A stretch of 64,000 nt of DNA, taken from contig NZ_LR593886.1 of the NCBI RefSeq assembly GCF_901538265.1, positions 10,065,738-10,129,737 of the forward strand, read 5' to 3'. The notes beneath the pieces are model-generated. The model was given only the letters and a program-made list of their open reading frames with translations. It was not told where the DNA came from and did not search any database. The DNA is from Gemmata massiliana. Lineage in GTDB: Bacteria; Planctomycetota; Planctomycetia; Gemmatales; Gemmataceae. The position numbers and the translations under genes are program-made. Shown piece by piece: positions 42,509-51,454 of this stretch (positions are counted from its first letter, which is position 1; every line of letters begins with the position of its first letter).

Positions 42509-43990
42509 CTATTTCCCGATGCAGAAGCGCGAGAAGATTCGGTCGAGCAGATCGTTGGTGTAGACCGCCCCGGTCATCTCACCGAGGGGTTCGATGGCGC
42601 CACGCAGTGCGAGTGCGAGCAGTTCCGGAGTGTCGTTGTTTGCGGCTAGTGCGTGTGCCTCGCGCAGATGTTCGAGGCACGCGAGAACGTGATGTCGGCA
42701 CCGGCTCTGACTCGGCGCCAGAGCCGGTCGCGTGAGCGATGTGACGGTGTCGCTCAGCGCTGAGTGAAGATTGTTGAGACCGCCGAATGCAAGAACGGAA
42801 ACACTAACTGCATTGGTGTTCTTTGAGCGCGATTCGGGTAGCAAATCGCTCTTGGTTCGCACTTTAAGAACGTTCGCCCCGGTCGCGAGTAAGCGCCTCT
42901 CGTCGGTAATATCGAAGGCACCACGCTCATCACACCAAACGATCACGTCCGCACGAGTCGTTTGCTCACTGCCGAGTCTCTGGGCTTGTTCTTCGATCGT
43001 GTCGGATGCTCCTTGCCAGCCCGCCGTATCGATCAACTCAATTATCACGCCCCCAACAGTAACGAGCTGCGTGAGGTAGTCGCGCGTGGTTCCCGGGGTC
43101 GGGCTGACGAGAGCCACCGCGCCCGTAAGGGCATTAAACAAACTGCTCTTTCCTGCGTTCGGTAACCCCACAAGGGCCACGCGAACCGGGCGCCCGGATA
43201 CAGTTCGGTCGTCGAGTTGTTTTTGCACCGTTTCGAGCAGATCAATCGCACGTTGAACGCGCGCGAGCAGTTCCGCCCGGCCGACGAACTCAATGTCTTC
43301 GTCCGCGAAATCGAGCGCGGCTTCAATGTCGGCGAGCAGGTTCAGCAGATCGTCACGAAGTACGTTAAGCGGTTGCGATACCCCGCCCGCGAGTTGCGCA
43401 AGAGCGGTAGTCAGATCCGCGTCGGTACCGGCCTCGATTACAGCTTGCACCGCTTCGGCTTGAGGAAGATCTTTCTTACCCGCGAGGAACGCCCGCATCG
43501 TGAATTCACCCGGGCGCGCCGGTCGAGCGCCGGCCGCGAGCAAGTCTGCGACGAGGCGCTCCACGAGTGGCGGGGAACCAACCGTGTGCAGTTCCGCGAG
43601 GTCTTGCCCGGTGTACGACTTGGGACCAGCGAAGAAATACAGCGACGCGGGGAGCGGAGAATGTACACCGCTGAGCCGAAGGAAGCCGGGGACAACACGC
43701 CGGGGGGGGAAACCTACCCCCCCGGCCCCCCTCCCTGAAGGGAAGGGGGAAACAGAATTTCCACGCTCGGTGAATGAGGCATTAGTCTCAGAGGTTTCGC
43801 GTGCCCGCTCCCCCTTCCCTTCAGGGAGGGGGGATGGGGGGATAGGTTCTGCCGCGAACACCGCCCTAATCACTGTGCGCGTGCCCGGTCCGCTGACACG
43901 AACGATCGCACGCGCAGCGGACCCGTTCGCCGACGATACCGCTACGATGGTGTCGTCCGGGTGAGGCGCAGTAGTCGCGGTGAGGCTCAT
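42509..43990 (-). CDS. mnmE: tRNA modification GTPase MnmE
   Basis: 493 residues, ending in the diagnostic FCIGK. It works with MnmG to make 5-carboxymethylaminomethyl (or related) groups on U34 of certain tRNAs. G-domain motifs: GLPNAGKSS (P loop), DTAGW (G3), TKSD (G4). The N-terminal folate-binding domain contains PARPGEFTMRAFLAGKKDL. An extra ~46-residue segment at about residues 48-94 (starting PIPPSPLPEGKGE and ending SPFPSGRGAGGVGFP) is absent from normal MnmE and is encoded by the palindromic element at 43711-43847. The start ATG overlaps the stop of the upstream gene. Confidence 0.95.
   Translation of the reverse strand: MSLTATTAPHPDDTIVAVSSANGSAARAIVRVSGPGTRTVIRAVFAAEPIPPSPLPEGKGERARETSETNASFTERGNSVSPFPSGRGAGGVGFPPRRVVPGFLRLSGVHSPLPASLYFFAGPKSYTGQDLAELHTVGSPPLVERLVADLLAAGARPARPGEFTMRAFLAGKKDLPQAEAVQAVIEAGTDADLTTALAQLAGGVSQPLNVLRDDLLNLLADIEAALDFADEDIEFVGRAELLARVQRAIDLLETVQKQLDDRTVSGRPVRVALVGLPNAGKSSLFNALTGAVALVSPTPGTTRDYLTQLVTVGGVIIELIDTAGWQGASDTIEEQAQRLGSEQTTRADVIVWCDERGAFDITDERRLLATGANVLKVRTKSDLLPESRSKNTNAVSVSVLAFGGLNNLHSALSDTVTSLTRPALAPSQSRCRHHVLACLEHLREAHALAANNDTPELLALALRGAIEPLGEMTGAVYTNDLLDRIFSRFCIGK
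43711..43847. repeat. Palindromic element inserted in frame in mnmE
   Basis: Arms 43711-43749 and 43809-43847 are 39 bases each and pair with three mismatches; the core common part is TCCCTGAAGGGAAGGGGGA. The 59 bases between are unrelated. The whole unit is translated in frame within mnmE, like the Rickettsia palindromic elements. Confidence 0.75.
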
Positions 43991-44595
43991 CCGAACGCTC
44001 CACTAAATCCGGCGCAGAGCATCCACGCCAGTACTGCCCCTGGGCAGACCACGAGGGAACCGACGAGCAAATTGTAGCGCCCGCGTGGGCTGAGCGGGCC
44101 ACTGCCGAACGCGGCATTGAAGAAGAAGTACAGCGCGACGAACCAAACCGGTGGAAACGCCAAGCCGATCCACGCAATGAAGAGCAGGCTACGGGCATAG
44201 TCCTCTCGCGAGCGCGGCGGCCGCTCGATCGATGTTGGGGATGCGACCGGTGGGGCCGGCAACTCTGGCGCGAGTAAGGTTTTCGGTGTTGGTAACTCGT
44301 CCTGCTCTTCCGCGCCGGCCGCTTCCGCTTCAGCGGCCAAAGCCTCCTCGTCCACTGGTTCGTCCGGTTCGTCGCTCCCGAGTGCCTGTTCCAGCACTGC
44401 GAGCGCGCGGTCCGCGTCCTCTTCAAGAACTTGCACCTTGATTCCACCAACCGCGTTTGACAGCAGCCAATCCATCGCGACGATCGCTTCGTCGGTAATG
44501 ACCGCCTTGATTCCGGCAGCATCCAGTGCATTTCTCGCGATGTGCGCCTGACCGGCTAGATCGAACCTGGCAATCGTGACGAGTCGTCCCGCCAT
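43987..44595 (-). CDS. Membrane protein with DUF2007-like N-terminal domain
   Basis: 202 residues. The first ~70 residues (LVTIARFDLAGQAHIARNAL, then IKVQVLEEDADRALAVLE) match the DUF2007 putative signal-transducing domain. An acidic/Pro linker follows (about 75-130). The last ~65 residues have two hydrophobic helices (LLFIAWIGLAFPPVWFVALY and LLVGSLVVCPGAVLAWMLCA). The stop overlaps the mnmE start by ATGA, so the pair is coupled. Role unknown. Confidence 0.8.
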   Translation of the reverse strand: MAGRLVTIARFDLAGQAHIARNALDAAGIKAVITDEAIVAMDWLLSNAVGGIKVQVLEEDADRALAVLEQALGSDEPDEPVDEEALAAEAEAAGAEEQDELPTPKTLLAPELPAPPVASPTSIERPPRSREDYARSLLFIAWIGLAFPPVWFVALYFFFNAAFGSGPLSPRGRYNLLVGSLVVCPGAVLAWMLCAGFSGAFG

Positions 44596-44676
44596 TGTGC
44601 GTCCTCAGTGTTCTTCTCGTTTCGCTTCGTACACCGACAATAGCCGAACGATCGAGGTTCGTACAGGAGCCGATAA

Positions 44677-46194
44677 ATGACTGCCTCTGAAGCCTATGCC
44701 GAACTGGTCCGCCGGTCCAAAGAGCTCGGCGTACTCAACTCGTGTGCTGGGGTGTTGAACTGGGACCACCAGACCTACATGCCGCGCAACGGCGGCGCGC
44801 TCCGCGGTGAACAGATGGCGTTCCTCGCCAGCCTCTCGCACCAGAAGTTTACAGACCCCAAGGTCGGCGAACTGCTCGGTACGGTCGAGGCGTCAGACCT
44901 CGTGCGCAATCCCGAATCCGATGCCGGAGCTAATGTGCGCGAGCTGCGCCGCGGGTACGACCGCGCGACCAAAATCCCGCAAGCACTCGTCGAGGAACTG
45001 GCCCGCGTCACCACGCAAGCGCAACAGGTCTGGGAGCAAGCCAAGAAGAAGAACGACTACCCGAGCTTCCGCCCGCTGCTGGAACAGGTCGTCAAACTCA
45101 AGCGCGAAGAGGCGAACGCGGTCGGCTTCAAGGAGCACCCATACAACGCGCTCATCGAGGAATACGAACCGGGAACCACCGTCGCGGAACTGAAAACTCT
45201 ATTCGCGGGGCTAACTGCCGAACTCGCCCCGCTCGTGCGGAAGATCGTCGCGTCCCCGAAACAGCCCGATAAAAGCGTGTTGGAGCGCGAGTTTCCCGTC
45301 GATCGGCAGAAAGTGTTCGCCGAAGCCGCCGCGGTCGCGATCGGGTTCGACTTCCACTCCGGGCGGCTCGATACCACCGCGCACCCGTTCTGCTCCGGGT
45401 TCGGCCCCGGCGATTGCCGCATTACAACGCGATACAACCCGCGGTTCTTTAACGAAGCGTTCTTCGGCGTGCTGCACGAAACCGGGCACGCGATGTACGA
45501 GCAGAACCTCCCGACTGACCACTTCGGCACGCCTCTCGGGGTCGCGTGCTCGTTCGGGATTCACGAGTCGCAGTCGCGCTTGTGGGAGAACCAGGTCGGG
45601 CGCGGGCGCCCCTTCTGGGATCACTTCTACCCACGGCTCCAGCAGACGTTCCCCTCCGCACTGACGGATGTGTCGAAAGAGGCCTTCTACTTCGCGATCA
45701 ACGACGTCCGGCCGTCGCTCATTCGCGTCGAAGCGGACGAGGCGACTTACAACCTCCACATCGCGCTCCGGTTCGAGTTGGAGCTCGCGCTCCTGTCCGG
45801 TGATCTGACAACTGGCGACCTTCCGGGCGCGTGGGCCGAGCGGTTTGAAGCGCTGCTGGGATTAAAAGTTCCTGATGACGCTCGCGGATGCCTCCAAGAC
45901 ATTCACTGGAGTTTTGGTGGCATCGGATATTTCCCGACGTACACGCTCGGCAACCTATACGCGGCGCAACTGATGGATGCGGTTCGGCGCGAATTTGGAG
46001 ACGGCATCGAAGAGGATTTCCGGCGCGGGGACTTCACCCGACTCAAAGGGTGGCTGAACCAGCACGTCCACCGACACGGTCAGCGCTACCGGGCCGGCGA
46101 ATTGTGCCAGCGCGCGACCGGCGCTCCGCTCTCGCCCAAACCATTCCTGTCGTACCTGAATGAAAAGTTCAGCGCGCTGTATGGGGTGTGCTAG
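44677..46194 (+). CDS. M32-family carboxypeptidase
   Basis: 505 residues, the normal length of thermostable carboxypeptidase 1-type enzymes. The zinc motif HETGH is at 267-271 (GVLHETGHAMYEQNLP), with the downstream Glu in GIHESQSRLWENQVGR and the conserved DVRPSLIRVEADEATYNLHI and NLYAAQLMDA blocks. It removes C-terminal residues from peptides, in the cytoplasm. Single gene; the start ATG at 44677 matches the usual N-terminus (LVRRSKELGVLNSCAGVLNW). Confidence 0.93.
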   Translation: MTASEAYAELVRRSKELGVLNSCAGVLNWDHQTYMPRNGGALRGEQMAFLASLSHQKFTDPKVGELLGTVEASDLVRNPESDAGANVRELRRGYDRATKIPQALVEELARVTTQAQQVWEQAKKKNDYPSFRPLLEQVVKLKREEANAVGFKEHPYNALIEEYEPGTTVAELKTLFAGLTAELAPLVRKIVASPKQPDKSVLEREFPVDRQKVFAEAAAVAIGFDFHSGRLDTTAHPFCSGFGPGDCRITTRYNPRFFNEAFFGVLHETGHAMYEQNLPTDHFGTPLGVACSFGIHESQSRLWENQVGRGRPFWDHFYPRLQQTFPSALTDVSKEAFYFAINDVRPSLIRVEADEATYNLHIALRFELELALLSGDLTTGDLPGAWAERFEALLGLKVPDDARGCLQDIHWSFGGIGYFPTYTLGNLYAAQLMDAVRREFGDGIEEDFRRGDFTRLKGWLNQHVHRHGQRYRAGELCQRATGAPLSPKPFLSYLNEKFSALYGVC

Positions 46195-46320
46195 GGTTCT
46201 TTAACCCAATCGCCGGCCCTCGCCGGCGACTCTGATGCACCCGCTTTACTATCGCGCGAAGCTTCGGCTTGCGCCTCATTGTCGGGCCATAACAGTGGCA
46301 TGAGATGTGCCTCTGTAAAC

Positions 46321-46346
46321 CGGGTGTCGGTTGAATCCGACACCCG
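46321..46346. terminator. Small hairpin before the kinase gene
   Basis: CGGGTGTCGG (46321-46330) and CCGACACCCG (46337-46346) form a perfect 10-bp stem, loop 6 nt. It could end the carboxypeptidase transcript or sit in the kinase leader, 35 bases before its start. Confidence 0.4.
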
Positions 46347-46380
46347 TTCGCCCTAACTCGAACGTCGAAGCGCCCGCGAA

Positions 46381-47355
46381 ATGCCTCCCTTGAACAGTAC
46401 CGAACAACTGTCCCCCGCGTCCGTGACCGAAACTGCGGCCACGAGTGCCGGGGACACTCGCGCGCACCCTTACCCGCACCGGGAACTACCCGCGGGCGTG
46501 GGCGAGCAGTCCACACTGCCCCCGGAACCGGGCACTATCGTGGGGCCGTTCGTACTGAAGGAAAAACTCGGCGAGGGGGTGTCGTGTCACGTGTTCCGGG
46601 GCTGGGACCAAACGCGCTCGGCTCCGGTCGCGCTTAAGATCCTCAACTGGTCCAACGTGTACGACCGCGCCGCGGCGATGAAGCAGCTCCGCATGGAAGC
46701 CGCGACGCTGGCCCGCGTGAAACACCCGAAGGTCGTTCGGTTCATCGATTTCGGCTTCGATCCGCGCTGGCCGTATCTGGTCACTGAGTTCTTTGAAGGT
46801 CGTGGGTTGGGTGAACTGCTCCGCGCTGGTGGGGCGCTCCCGCCGGGGTGGTGCGTGTTCCTCGTTTCGCAGATGGTCGACGCACTGGGCGCGGTCTGGC
46901 AAGCCGGGGTCGTTCACCGCGACATCAAGCCGGACAACATCCTGGTGGGTCCGAACGGGAACGCGAAGCTGATCGACTTCGGTTTGGCAAAAGCCGACGT
47001 ACTGGCCGCACGCGAGCGCACCGGACCGGAACTGGCCGGCACCGCGGCGTACCTCGCGCCGGAACAAGCGAAAGACGCGAGCACAGTCGACCACCGGGCG
47101 GACATCTATTCGCTCGGCGTTACGCTCTATGAAGCCCTGACCGGCCGGCTCCCGTTCGAGGGGCGGAACCGCGTACAGGTGATCTTCCAGCACCTGAACA
47201 ACGCACCCGTACCACCTGCGGAGCGCGTCGAAGGGTTACCGCCGCTCGTGTCCGATTTGTGTTTGTGGATGCTGTCCAAAAACCCCGACGACCGGCCCCA
47301 AAACTATCAGGAACTGCGCCAGGCGCTCGATACCGTGACCGGCGGCGCACGCTAA
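46381..47355 (+). CDS. Serine/threonine protein kinase
   Basis: 324 residues. A 55-residue Ser/Thr/Pro-rich leader precedes the kinase domain (about 56-320). Motifs: glycine loop LGEGVSCHVF, Lys86 in VALKILNW, catalytic HRDIKPDNIL with Asp181, DFG at 199-201, APEQ, and DIYSLGVTLYEALTGRLPFE. No membrane segment or sensor domain, so it is a soluble Hanks-type kinase. Planctomycetes have many. It is followed by a clear terminator, and a DUF1559 lipoprotein gene comes next. Confidence 0.92.
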   Translation: MPPLNSTEQLSPASVTETAATSAGDTRAHPYPHRELPAGVGEQSTLPPEPGTIVGPFVLKEKLGEGVSCHVFRGWDQTRSAPVALKILNWSNVYDRAAAMKQLRMEAATLARVKHPKVVRFIDFGFDPRWPYLVTEFFEGRGLGELLRAGGALPPGWCVFLVSQMVDALGAVWQAGVVHRDIKPDNILVGPNGNAKLIDFGLAKADVLAARERTGPELAGTAAYLAPEQAKDASTVDHRADIYSLGVTLYEALTGRLPFEGRNRVQVIFQHLNNAPVPPAERVEGLPPLVSDLCLWMLSKNPDDRPQNYQELRQALDTVTGGAR

Positions 47356-47377
47356 ACGAAACCATAAACTAAACACA

Positions 47378-47416
47378 CGAAGCGGTCGGGAGTAAGCTCC
47401 CGACCGCTTCGCTTTT
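47378..47416 (+). terminator. Intrinsic terminator after the kinase gene
   Basis: CGAAGCGGTCGGGAG (47378-47392) and CTCCCGACCGCTTCG (47397-47411) form a perfect 15-bp stem with a TAAG loop, followed by CTTTTG. Confidence 0.8.
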
Positions 47417-47484
47417 GCTGTTCACTTCTTCAGTGAATGCGTACCTTGTCGGGGTCACGTTCTCGCAAACAGGAGCGAACACGG

Positions 47485-48333
47485 ATGCCCCTTCATCTCA
47501 CTCGTTCGGTGACGACTGCTGCACTCGCGCTGTCGGTCGGTCTCGTTGCACTCCCCGCGTGCAAGAAGAACAAACCCACTACACCCGATTCGTCTGCACC
47601 CGCTCCGAATTCCGGACCGAGCACCGTACCCCCAACAACCGGCTGGAACACGGGAGATTCGTACTCACAAGCTCCGCAGACACCCGTCTTCCGCACGCAG
47701 AACCCACTGACCAAAACCATACAGAGCACAGCCAAACAGAATATGGAGCAAATTCTCCTCGGAATGCACAATTTCATGGGCACCTACAATGCATTCCCCG
47801 CCGGGTACGCGGACAAAACCGGTAAGCCGGGGCTGAGCTGGCGCGTGGCGATTTTGCCGTTCATCGAGCAAGAAGCACTGTTCCGACAGTTCAAACTCGA
47901 TGAACCGTGGGACAGCGAAAACAACAAGAAACTCATCGACAAGATGCCCAAAATGTTCGCTCCACCGAACACGAGCACGAACGGGTACACGTTCGCGCGC
48001 GGATTCACTGGGCCGGGCACGTGGCTCCCACCACAGCAGCATGCGGGCCAACCGGGTCAAGCACTTCTGGGGGCACGAATCACCGATATCCGCGACGGCA
48101 CGATCAACACAATCCTGGTAGCCGATGCGGGCCACGCGGTGATTTGGACCAAGCCGGACGAGATGCTATTCGCACCGAACAACGTGCCGAAACTTGGTGG
48201 TGTATTCGAGAGCGGAATCACCGTCGGGATGGCTGATGGCTCGACCCGGTTCCTTCCCAGTAACATCAGCCCGCAGAAGCTCGCGCTGGCGATTCAGATC
48301 AACGACGGTCAAATCCTCGATCTCGATAACTAA
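47485..48333 (+). CDS. DUF1559 lipoprotein
   Basis: 282 residues from ATG at 47485 with AGGAG nine bases upstream. Instead of a prepilin helix the N-terminus is a lipoprotein signal ending in LPAC (Cys near 27), followed by a Pro/Ser/Thr-rich linker. From ~75 it has DUF1559 features: KQNMEQILLGMHNFMGTYNA, SWRVAILPFIEQEALFRQF, RDGTINTILVADAG and VGMADGSTRFLP. It is therefore an anchored rather than pseudopilin-type member. Confidence 0.85.
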   Translation: MPLHLTRSVTTAALALSVGLVALPACKKNKPTTPDSSAPAPNSGPSTVPPTTGWNTGDSYSQAPQTPVFRTQNPLTKTIQSTAKQNMEQILLGMHNFMGTYNAFPAGYADKTGKPGLSWRVAILPFIEQEALFRQFKLDEPWDSENNKKLIDKMPKMFAPPNTSTNGYTFARGFTGPGTWLPPQQHAGQPGQALLGARITDIRDGTINTILVADAGHAVIWTKPDEMLFAPNNVPKLGGVFESGITVGMADGSTRFLPSNISPQKLALAIQINDGQILDLDN

Positions 48334-48374
48334 ATTACCCGAGTCGAGCGCACCACAACGCGCTCGACCACGGC

Positions 48375-50081
48375 TCAGCGGATTATGGTCTCTTCCCAAA
48401 GCCGATCGGCATCGAGCCGGGCGGCTTGCCACGCCGCCCAAGTAGCGCCCGTCGGTGGAGATGTGGAATCGAGTAACCCTAACAGCAACTCGAACGACTT
48501 TGCCCGCGCAAGCGCGAAACGGTGAACGCGCTCGCGACTCTGATCGAGCACGTTCACGCCGGTCGCCCCCGTCGTCAGTTCGGCCACCTCTTCAGCCGTT
48601 TTCTTGAGTGCCTTAATCCTCTCTTGCGACCGCGCTCGGCTCTCTGGCGTTCGTGTCTGCCCCCGGAGAACCAACAAGGCATTTAGTTCTCCCGGCGTCA
48701 CGTTAATAAGCGCGTCTCTCGTTGTTCTGCCCGTGGTTGTTCTGCCCGTGAGGGTGATGAGCCGAGAACCAACCGCGCCCTCGAACTCGTCCAGTGCCGC
48801 GCGCACCCGATTTTGTTGCTCGAACGCTTCGCGGGCCGCCCGGTCCGTCGCGAGGCGCTGGTGGATCAGTCTCCACTTGGGTACACCTCTCACGTCCATC
48901 GCACTGGCAAGCCCGGCCAAGCAAAACAAAGGCAGCAACACGAGAAGCGCCCGGGCCATCAACCGGCGCGGGCGATCACCAAATCGCACCACGTTCAGCA
49001 ACCCCGCGGCCGCGAACCCGGCCAAACCGCCCCCGAGGTGACCTTCCCAACTTACGTTCGGCAGGAAGCTCCCGGCCGCGTTCAGCAGGAACACGATGGT
49101 GAGCCGTCGGAACCAGTCGGCCGCAATGTGCGGCGGGAGTTGTCGACGGAAGGTGAACAACCACGCGAACAGCGACATCTGGATGCCCCAGATCGCGCCC
49201 GACGCACCAGCCAGGAGTGCTTCGGGGCGCAGAGCCATCGCCAGTGCGCTGCCGCCAAGTCCCGAAACGAAGTAAATGATGAGCAGCCGCCGGCGACCCC
49301 AAAGCAGTTCCGCGAGCGGCCCCATCATGGCCAGCGCGAACATGTTCAGGAGCAAGTGAAGCGCCCCGATATGAACGAAGCAGCACGTAATCAGGCGCCA
49401 CCACTCGCCGTGAATCAGATCGAGACCGGTTACCGCGCCGAGCCGGTGGAGGATTTCCGTGTGCCCGGACCAGAGGCTCCGCGAGAGCGGCAGCCCCCAG
49501 CGGATACCCCAAACGGCGCAAATGAAGAACCAGAGCGCGTTCGCCATCAAAAGAACGGGAATCACGAGCGGCGGGCGGAGTGCGCGATCGGCCTCGCCGT
49601 CATCTCTTTCGTCTTCGTCTTCATTTCCGCGCGATCCCGCGCCAGAAGACGTATTTCGATCCGGTGCGGCGATGAGGGTAGCAATGTAAGCAGCGGAGCG
49701 GTTCTGTTTGAGCAAGTCGACCAGAGCGGCTGTCGTGGTTGCGGTCTTCCCCGTCGGCGTTAGTGTGTACCCTTGTCCCAAACCGCGAACCCAATCGGCC
49801 GTGGCTATGAGGCCCGCGAGCCGCAAATCGGTGAGCGGGTCGTCTAAACTGTCACGAGAGATGCCGTTTTCGGCCGCGAAACGAGACGGAAACCAGAGAC
49901 CTTCCGACGCCGCGATCCAAAATAGCACCGATGCCGCCGTCGGTGGACCCGAAACGACGGGACCAGCGGGAGGTACTGCGGGCGCGGACGAAAGATCCAA
50001 ACCCTGAACCGAAATGGGCATGGGCGTTTCGTCCGCGGGTGCGGGGGATTCAGTGTCGTGTCCCGGTTCCATAACTGGCAT
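48375..50081 (-). CDS. Rhomboid-family intramembrane protease with N-terminal extension
   Basis: 568 residues from ATG at 50081 (another ATG at 50072). The N-terminal ~125 residues include a winged-helix-like part (FWIAASEGLWFPSRFAAENG, then RLAGLIATADWVRG). The rhomboid core is at about 170-370: HLLLNMFALAMMG with the conserved His/Asn, GASGAIWG with nucleophile Ser294, and WEGHLGGGLAG with His348. A helical soluble C-terminal region of ~180 residues follows. It cleaves membrane proteins inside the bilayer; substrate unknown. Transcribed divergently from psuG with ~60 bases between starts. Confidence 0.88.
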   Translation of the reverse strand: MPVMEPGHDTESPAPADETPMPISVQGLDLSSAPAVPPAGPVVSGPPTAASVLFWIAASEGLWFPSRFAAENGISRDSLDDPLTDLRLAGLIATADWVRGLGQGYTLTPTGKTATTTAALVDLLKQNRSAAYIATLIAAPDRNTSSGAGSRGNEDEDERDDGEADRALRPPLVIPVLLMANALWFFICAVWGIRWGLPLSRSLWSGHTEILHRLGAVTGLDLIHGEWWRLITCCFVHIGALHLLLNMFALAMMGPLAELLWGRRRLLIIYFVSGLGGSALAMALRPEALLAGASGAIWGIQMSLFAWLFTFRRQLPPHIAADWFRRLTIVFLLNAAGSFLPNVSWEGHLGGGLAGFAAAGLLNVVRFGDRPRRLMARALLVLLPLFCLAGLASAMDVRGVPKWRLIHQRLATDRAAREAFEQQNRVRAALDEFEGAVGSRLITLTGRTTTGRTTRDALINVTPGELNALLVLRGQTRTPESRARSQERIKALKKTAEEVAELTTGATGVNVLDQSRERVHRFALARAKSFELLLGLLDSTSPPTGATWAAWQAARLDADRLWEETIIR

Positions 50082-50143
50082 TATGGATGTCTGCGTGCGA
50101 CCTGTCGATGCGGACGTTTTGTTTTCGTTCAGGTGAACAAAAG

Positions 50144-51073
50144 TTGAACGCGACACAAGAACGACCCGAATGGTTAACGATCTCCGACGAGGTCCGAGCC
50201 GCGCTCGCTGCGGGGCGACCCGTTGTGGCGCTGGAATCGACACTCATTGCGCACGGATTGCCGTGGCCGGTGAACGTGGAAACCGCTCGCGAATCAGAAA
50301 CCGCGGTGCGTGCTGGCGGTGCGGTTCCCGCGACAATTGCGGTTCTGAACGGTGTACCGCTCGTGGGCCTCACCGACGCTCAGCTCGAAAACCTCGCGCG
50401 TTTACCCAACGTGCGCAAAGCGAGTCGGCGCGATCTCGGGGCGGCAGTCGCATTGAAGCAGCACGCGGCGACAACCGTTTCGGCGACGATGGCGCTCGCG
50501 CACGCGGCCGGTATTCGCGTTTTCGCCACGGGCGGACTCGGCGGCGCGCACCGAGAGGGCGAGCCGTTTGACATCTCCGCCGATCTTGCCGAACTCGCCC
50601 GCACGCCGGTTCTGGTCGTATGCGCGGGGGCCAAGAGTATCCTGCATCTTCCGCGAACGCTGGAGATCCTCGAAACGTTCGCCGTGCCGGTTGTGGGCTA
50701 CCGCACGGATGCGTTCCCGACCTTCTATGTGCGAGATCACGTTCCCCCACTCCCGGTCTCCGCGCGAGTCGAATCCGCACACGAAGCTGCTGCACTGTTC
50801 GCGGCACACGTGCAAATGGGCGGCGCGGGTGCCGTGCTCGCGCAACCGTGTTCGGCTGATGTCGCGATACCGGCGGCGGAATTCGACACATGGCGGAGCG
50901 AAGCAGAAAAGGCAGCGCTCGCTGCGAGTGTAACCGGGGCGAAAGTGACGCCGTTCCTGCTTGCCCGCATCGCGGAGCTAAGCGCCGGGCGCACGCTCAT
51001 AGCGAATCGCGCTCTGATCGTTGCGAATGCACGACTCGCTGCGGAGGTAGCGGTGGCTCTCGCGAGTGCGTAG
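50144..51073 (+). CDS. psuG: Pseudouridine-5'-phosphate glycosidase
   Basis: 309 residues if the TTG at 50144 is the start; AGGTGA seven bases upstream and the family length (about 305-312) support it over the ATG at 50087, which adds 19 odd residues. It cleaves pseudouridine 5'-phosphate to uracil and ribose 5-phosphate. Conserved blocks: PVVALESTLIAHGLPWPVN (metal/active-site start), KASRRDLG, TVSATMALAHAAGIRVFATG and GGAHREGEPFDISADL, VVCAGAKSILH. The usual partner kinase psuK is not next to it. Confidence 0.92.
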   Translation: MNATQERPEWLTISDEVRAALAAGRPVVALESTLIAHGLPWPVNVETARESETAVRAGGAVPATIAVLNGVPLVGLTDAQLENLARLPNVRKASRRDLGAAVALKQHAATTVSATMALAHAAGIRVFATGGLGGAHREGEPFDISADLAELARTPVLVVCAGAKSILHLPRTLEILETFAVPVVGYRTDAFPTFYVRDHVPPLPVSARVESAHEAAALFAAHVQMGGAGAVLAQPCSADVAIPAAEFDTWRSEAEKAALAASVTGAKVTPFLLARIAELSAGRTLIANRALIVANARLAAEVAVALASA

Positions 51074-51094
51074 AGCCGGTTCTACAACGACGTC

Positions 51095-51451
51095 ATGATT
51101 CAGTTTCGTTGCTGGTTTTGTAATCGCGGCTACTGGAAGCCGGACAATCAGGCAGGTAAACGTTTCGAGTGTGGGTGCGGTCGGCGAGCGAAGGTACTGT
51201 ATCGCTCGAACCGCTCGAGTAAAACGCGCTCGTTGACAGATTGGTTGCTCGAAACGCTCATTTACGGCGGTGCGTGTGCGGTGTTCGCGTTCGGATTGTC
51301 GTTCGTACTCGTTACGCGGCTGCCGTTTTTCGCCCGCGACTTCACGCCGGTCATCTTCGCAACGCTAATCGGCTTGGGTGCGGGGGCAATCTTCGGCGAA
51401 TGGGCACTCAACTGGCTCGGTCAGAAACTCCGCGACCGCGAAAACGAGTGA
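51095..51451 (+). CDS. Small membrane protein with N-terminal Cys motif
   Basis: 118 residues. The N-terminus FRCWFCNRGYWKPDNQAGKR, then CGCGRR, resembles a zinc ribbon. Two hydrophobic segments follow at about 53-73 (ETLIYGGACAVFAFGLSFVL) and 81-102. Family not recognised. It is 21 bases after psuG and 3 bases before the next gene, so the three are probably cotranscribed. Confidence 0.6.
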   Translation: MIQFRCWFCNRGYWKPDNQAGKRFECGCGRRAKVLYRSNRSSKTRSLTDWLLETLIYGGACAVFAFGLSFVLVTRLPFFARDFTPVIFATLIGLGAGAIFGEWALNWLGQKLRDRENE

Positions 51452-51454
51452 ACT

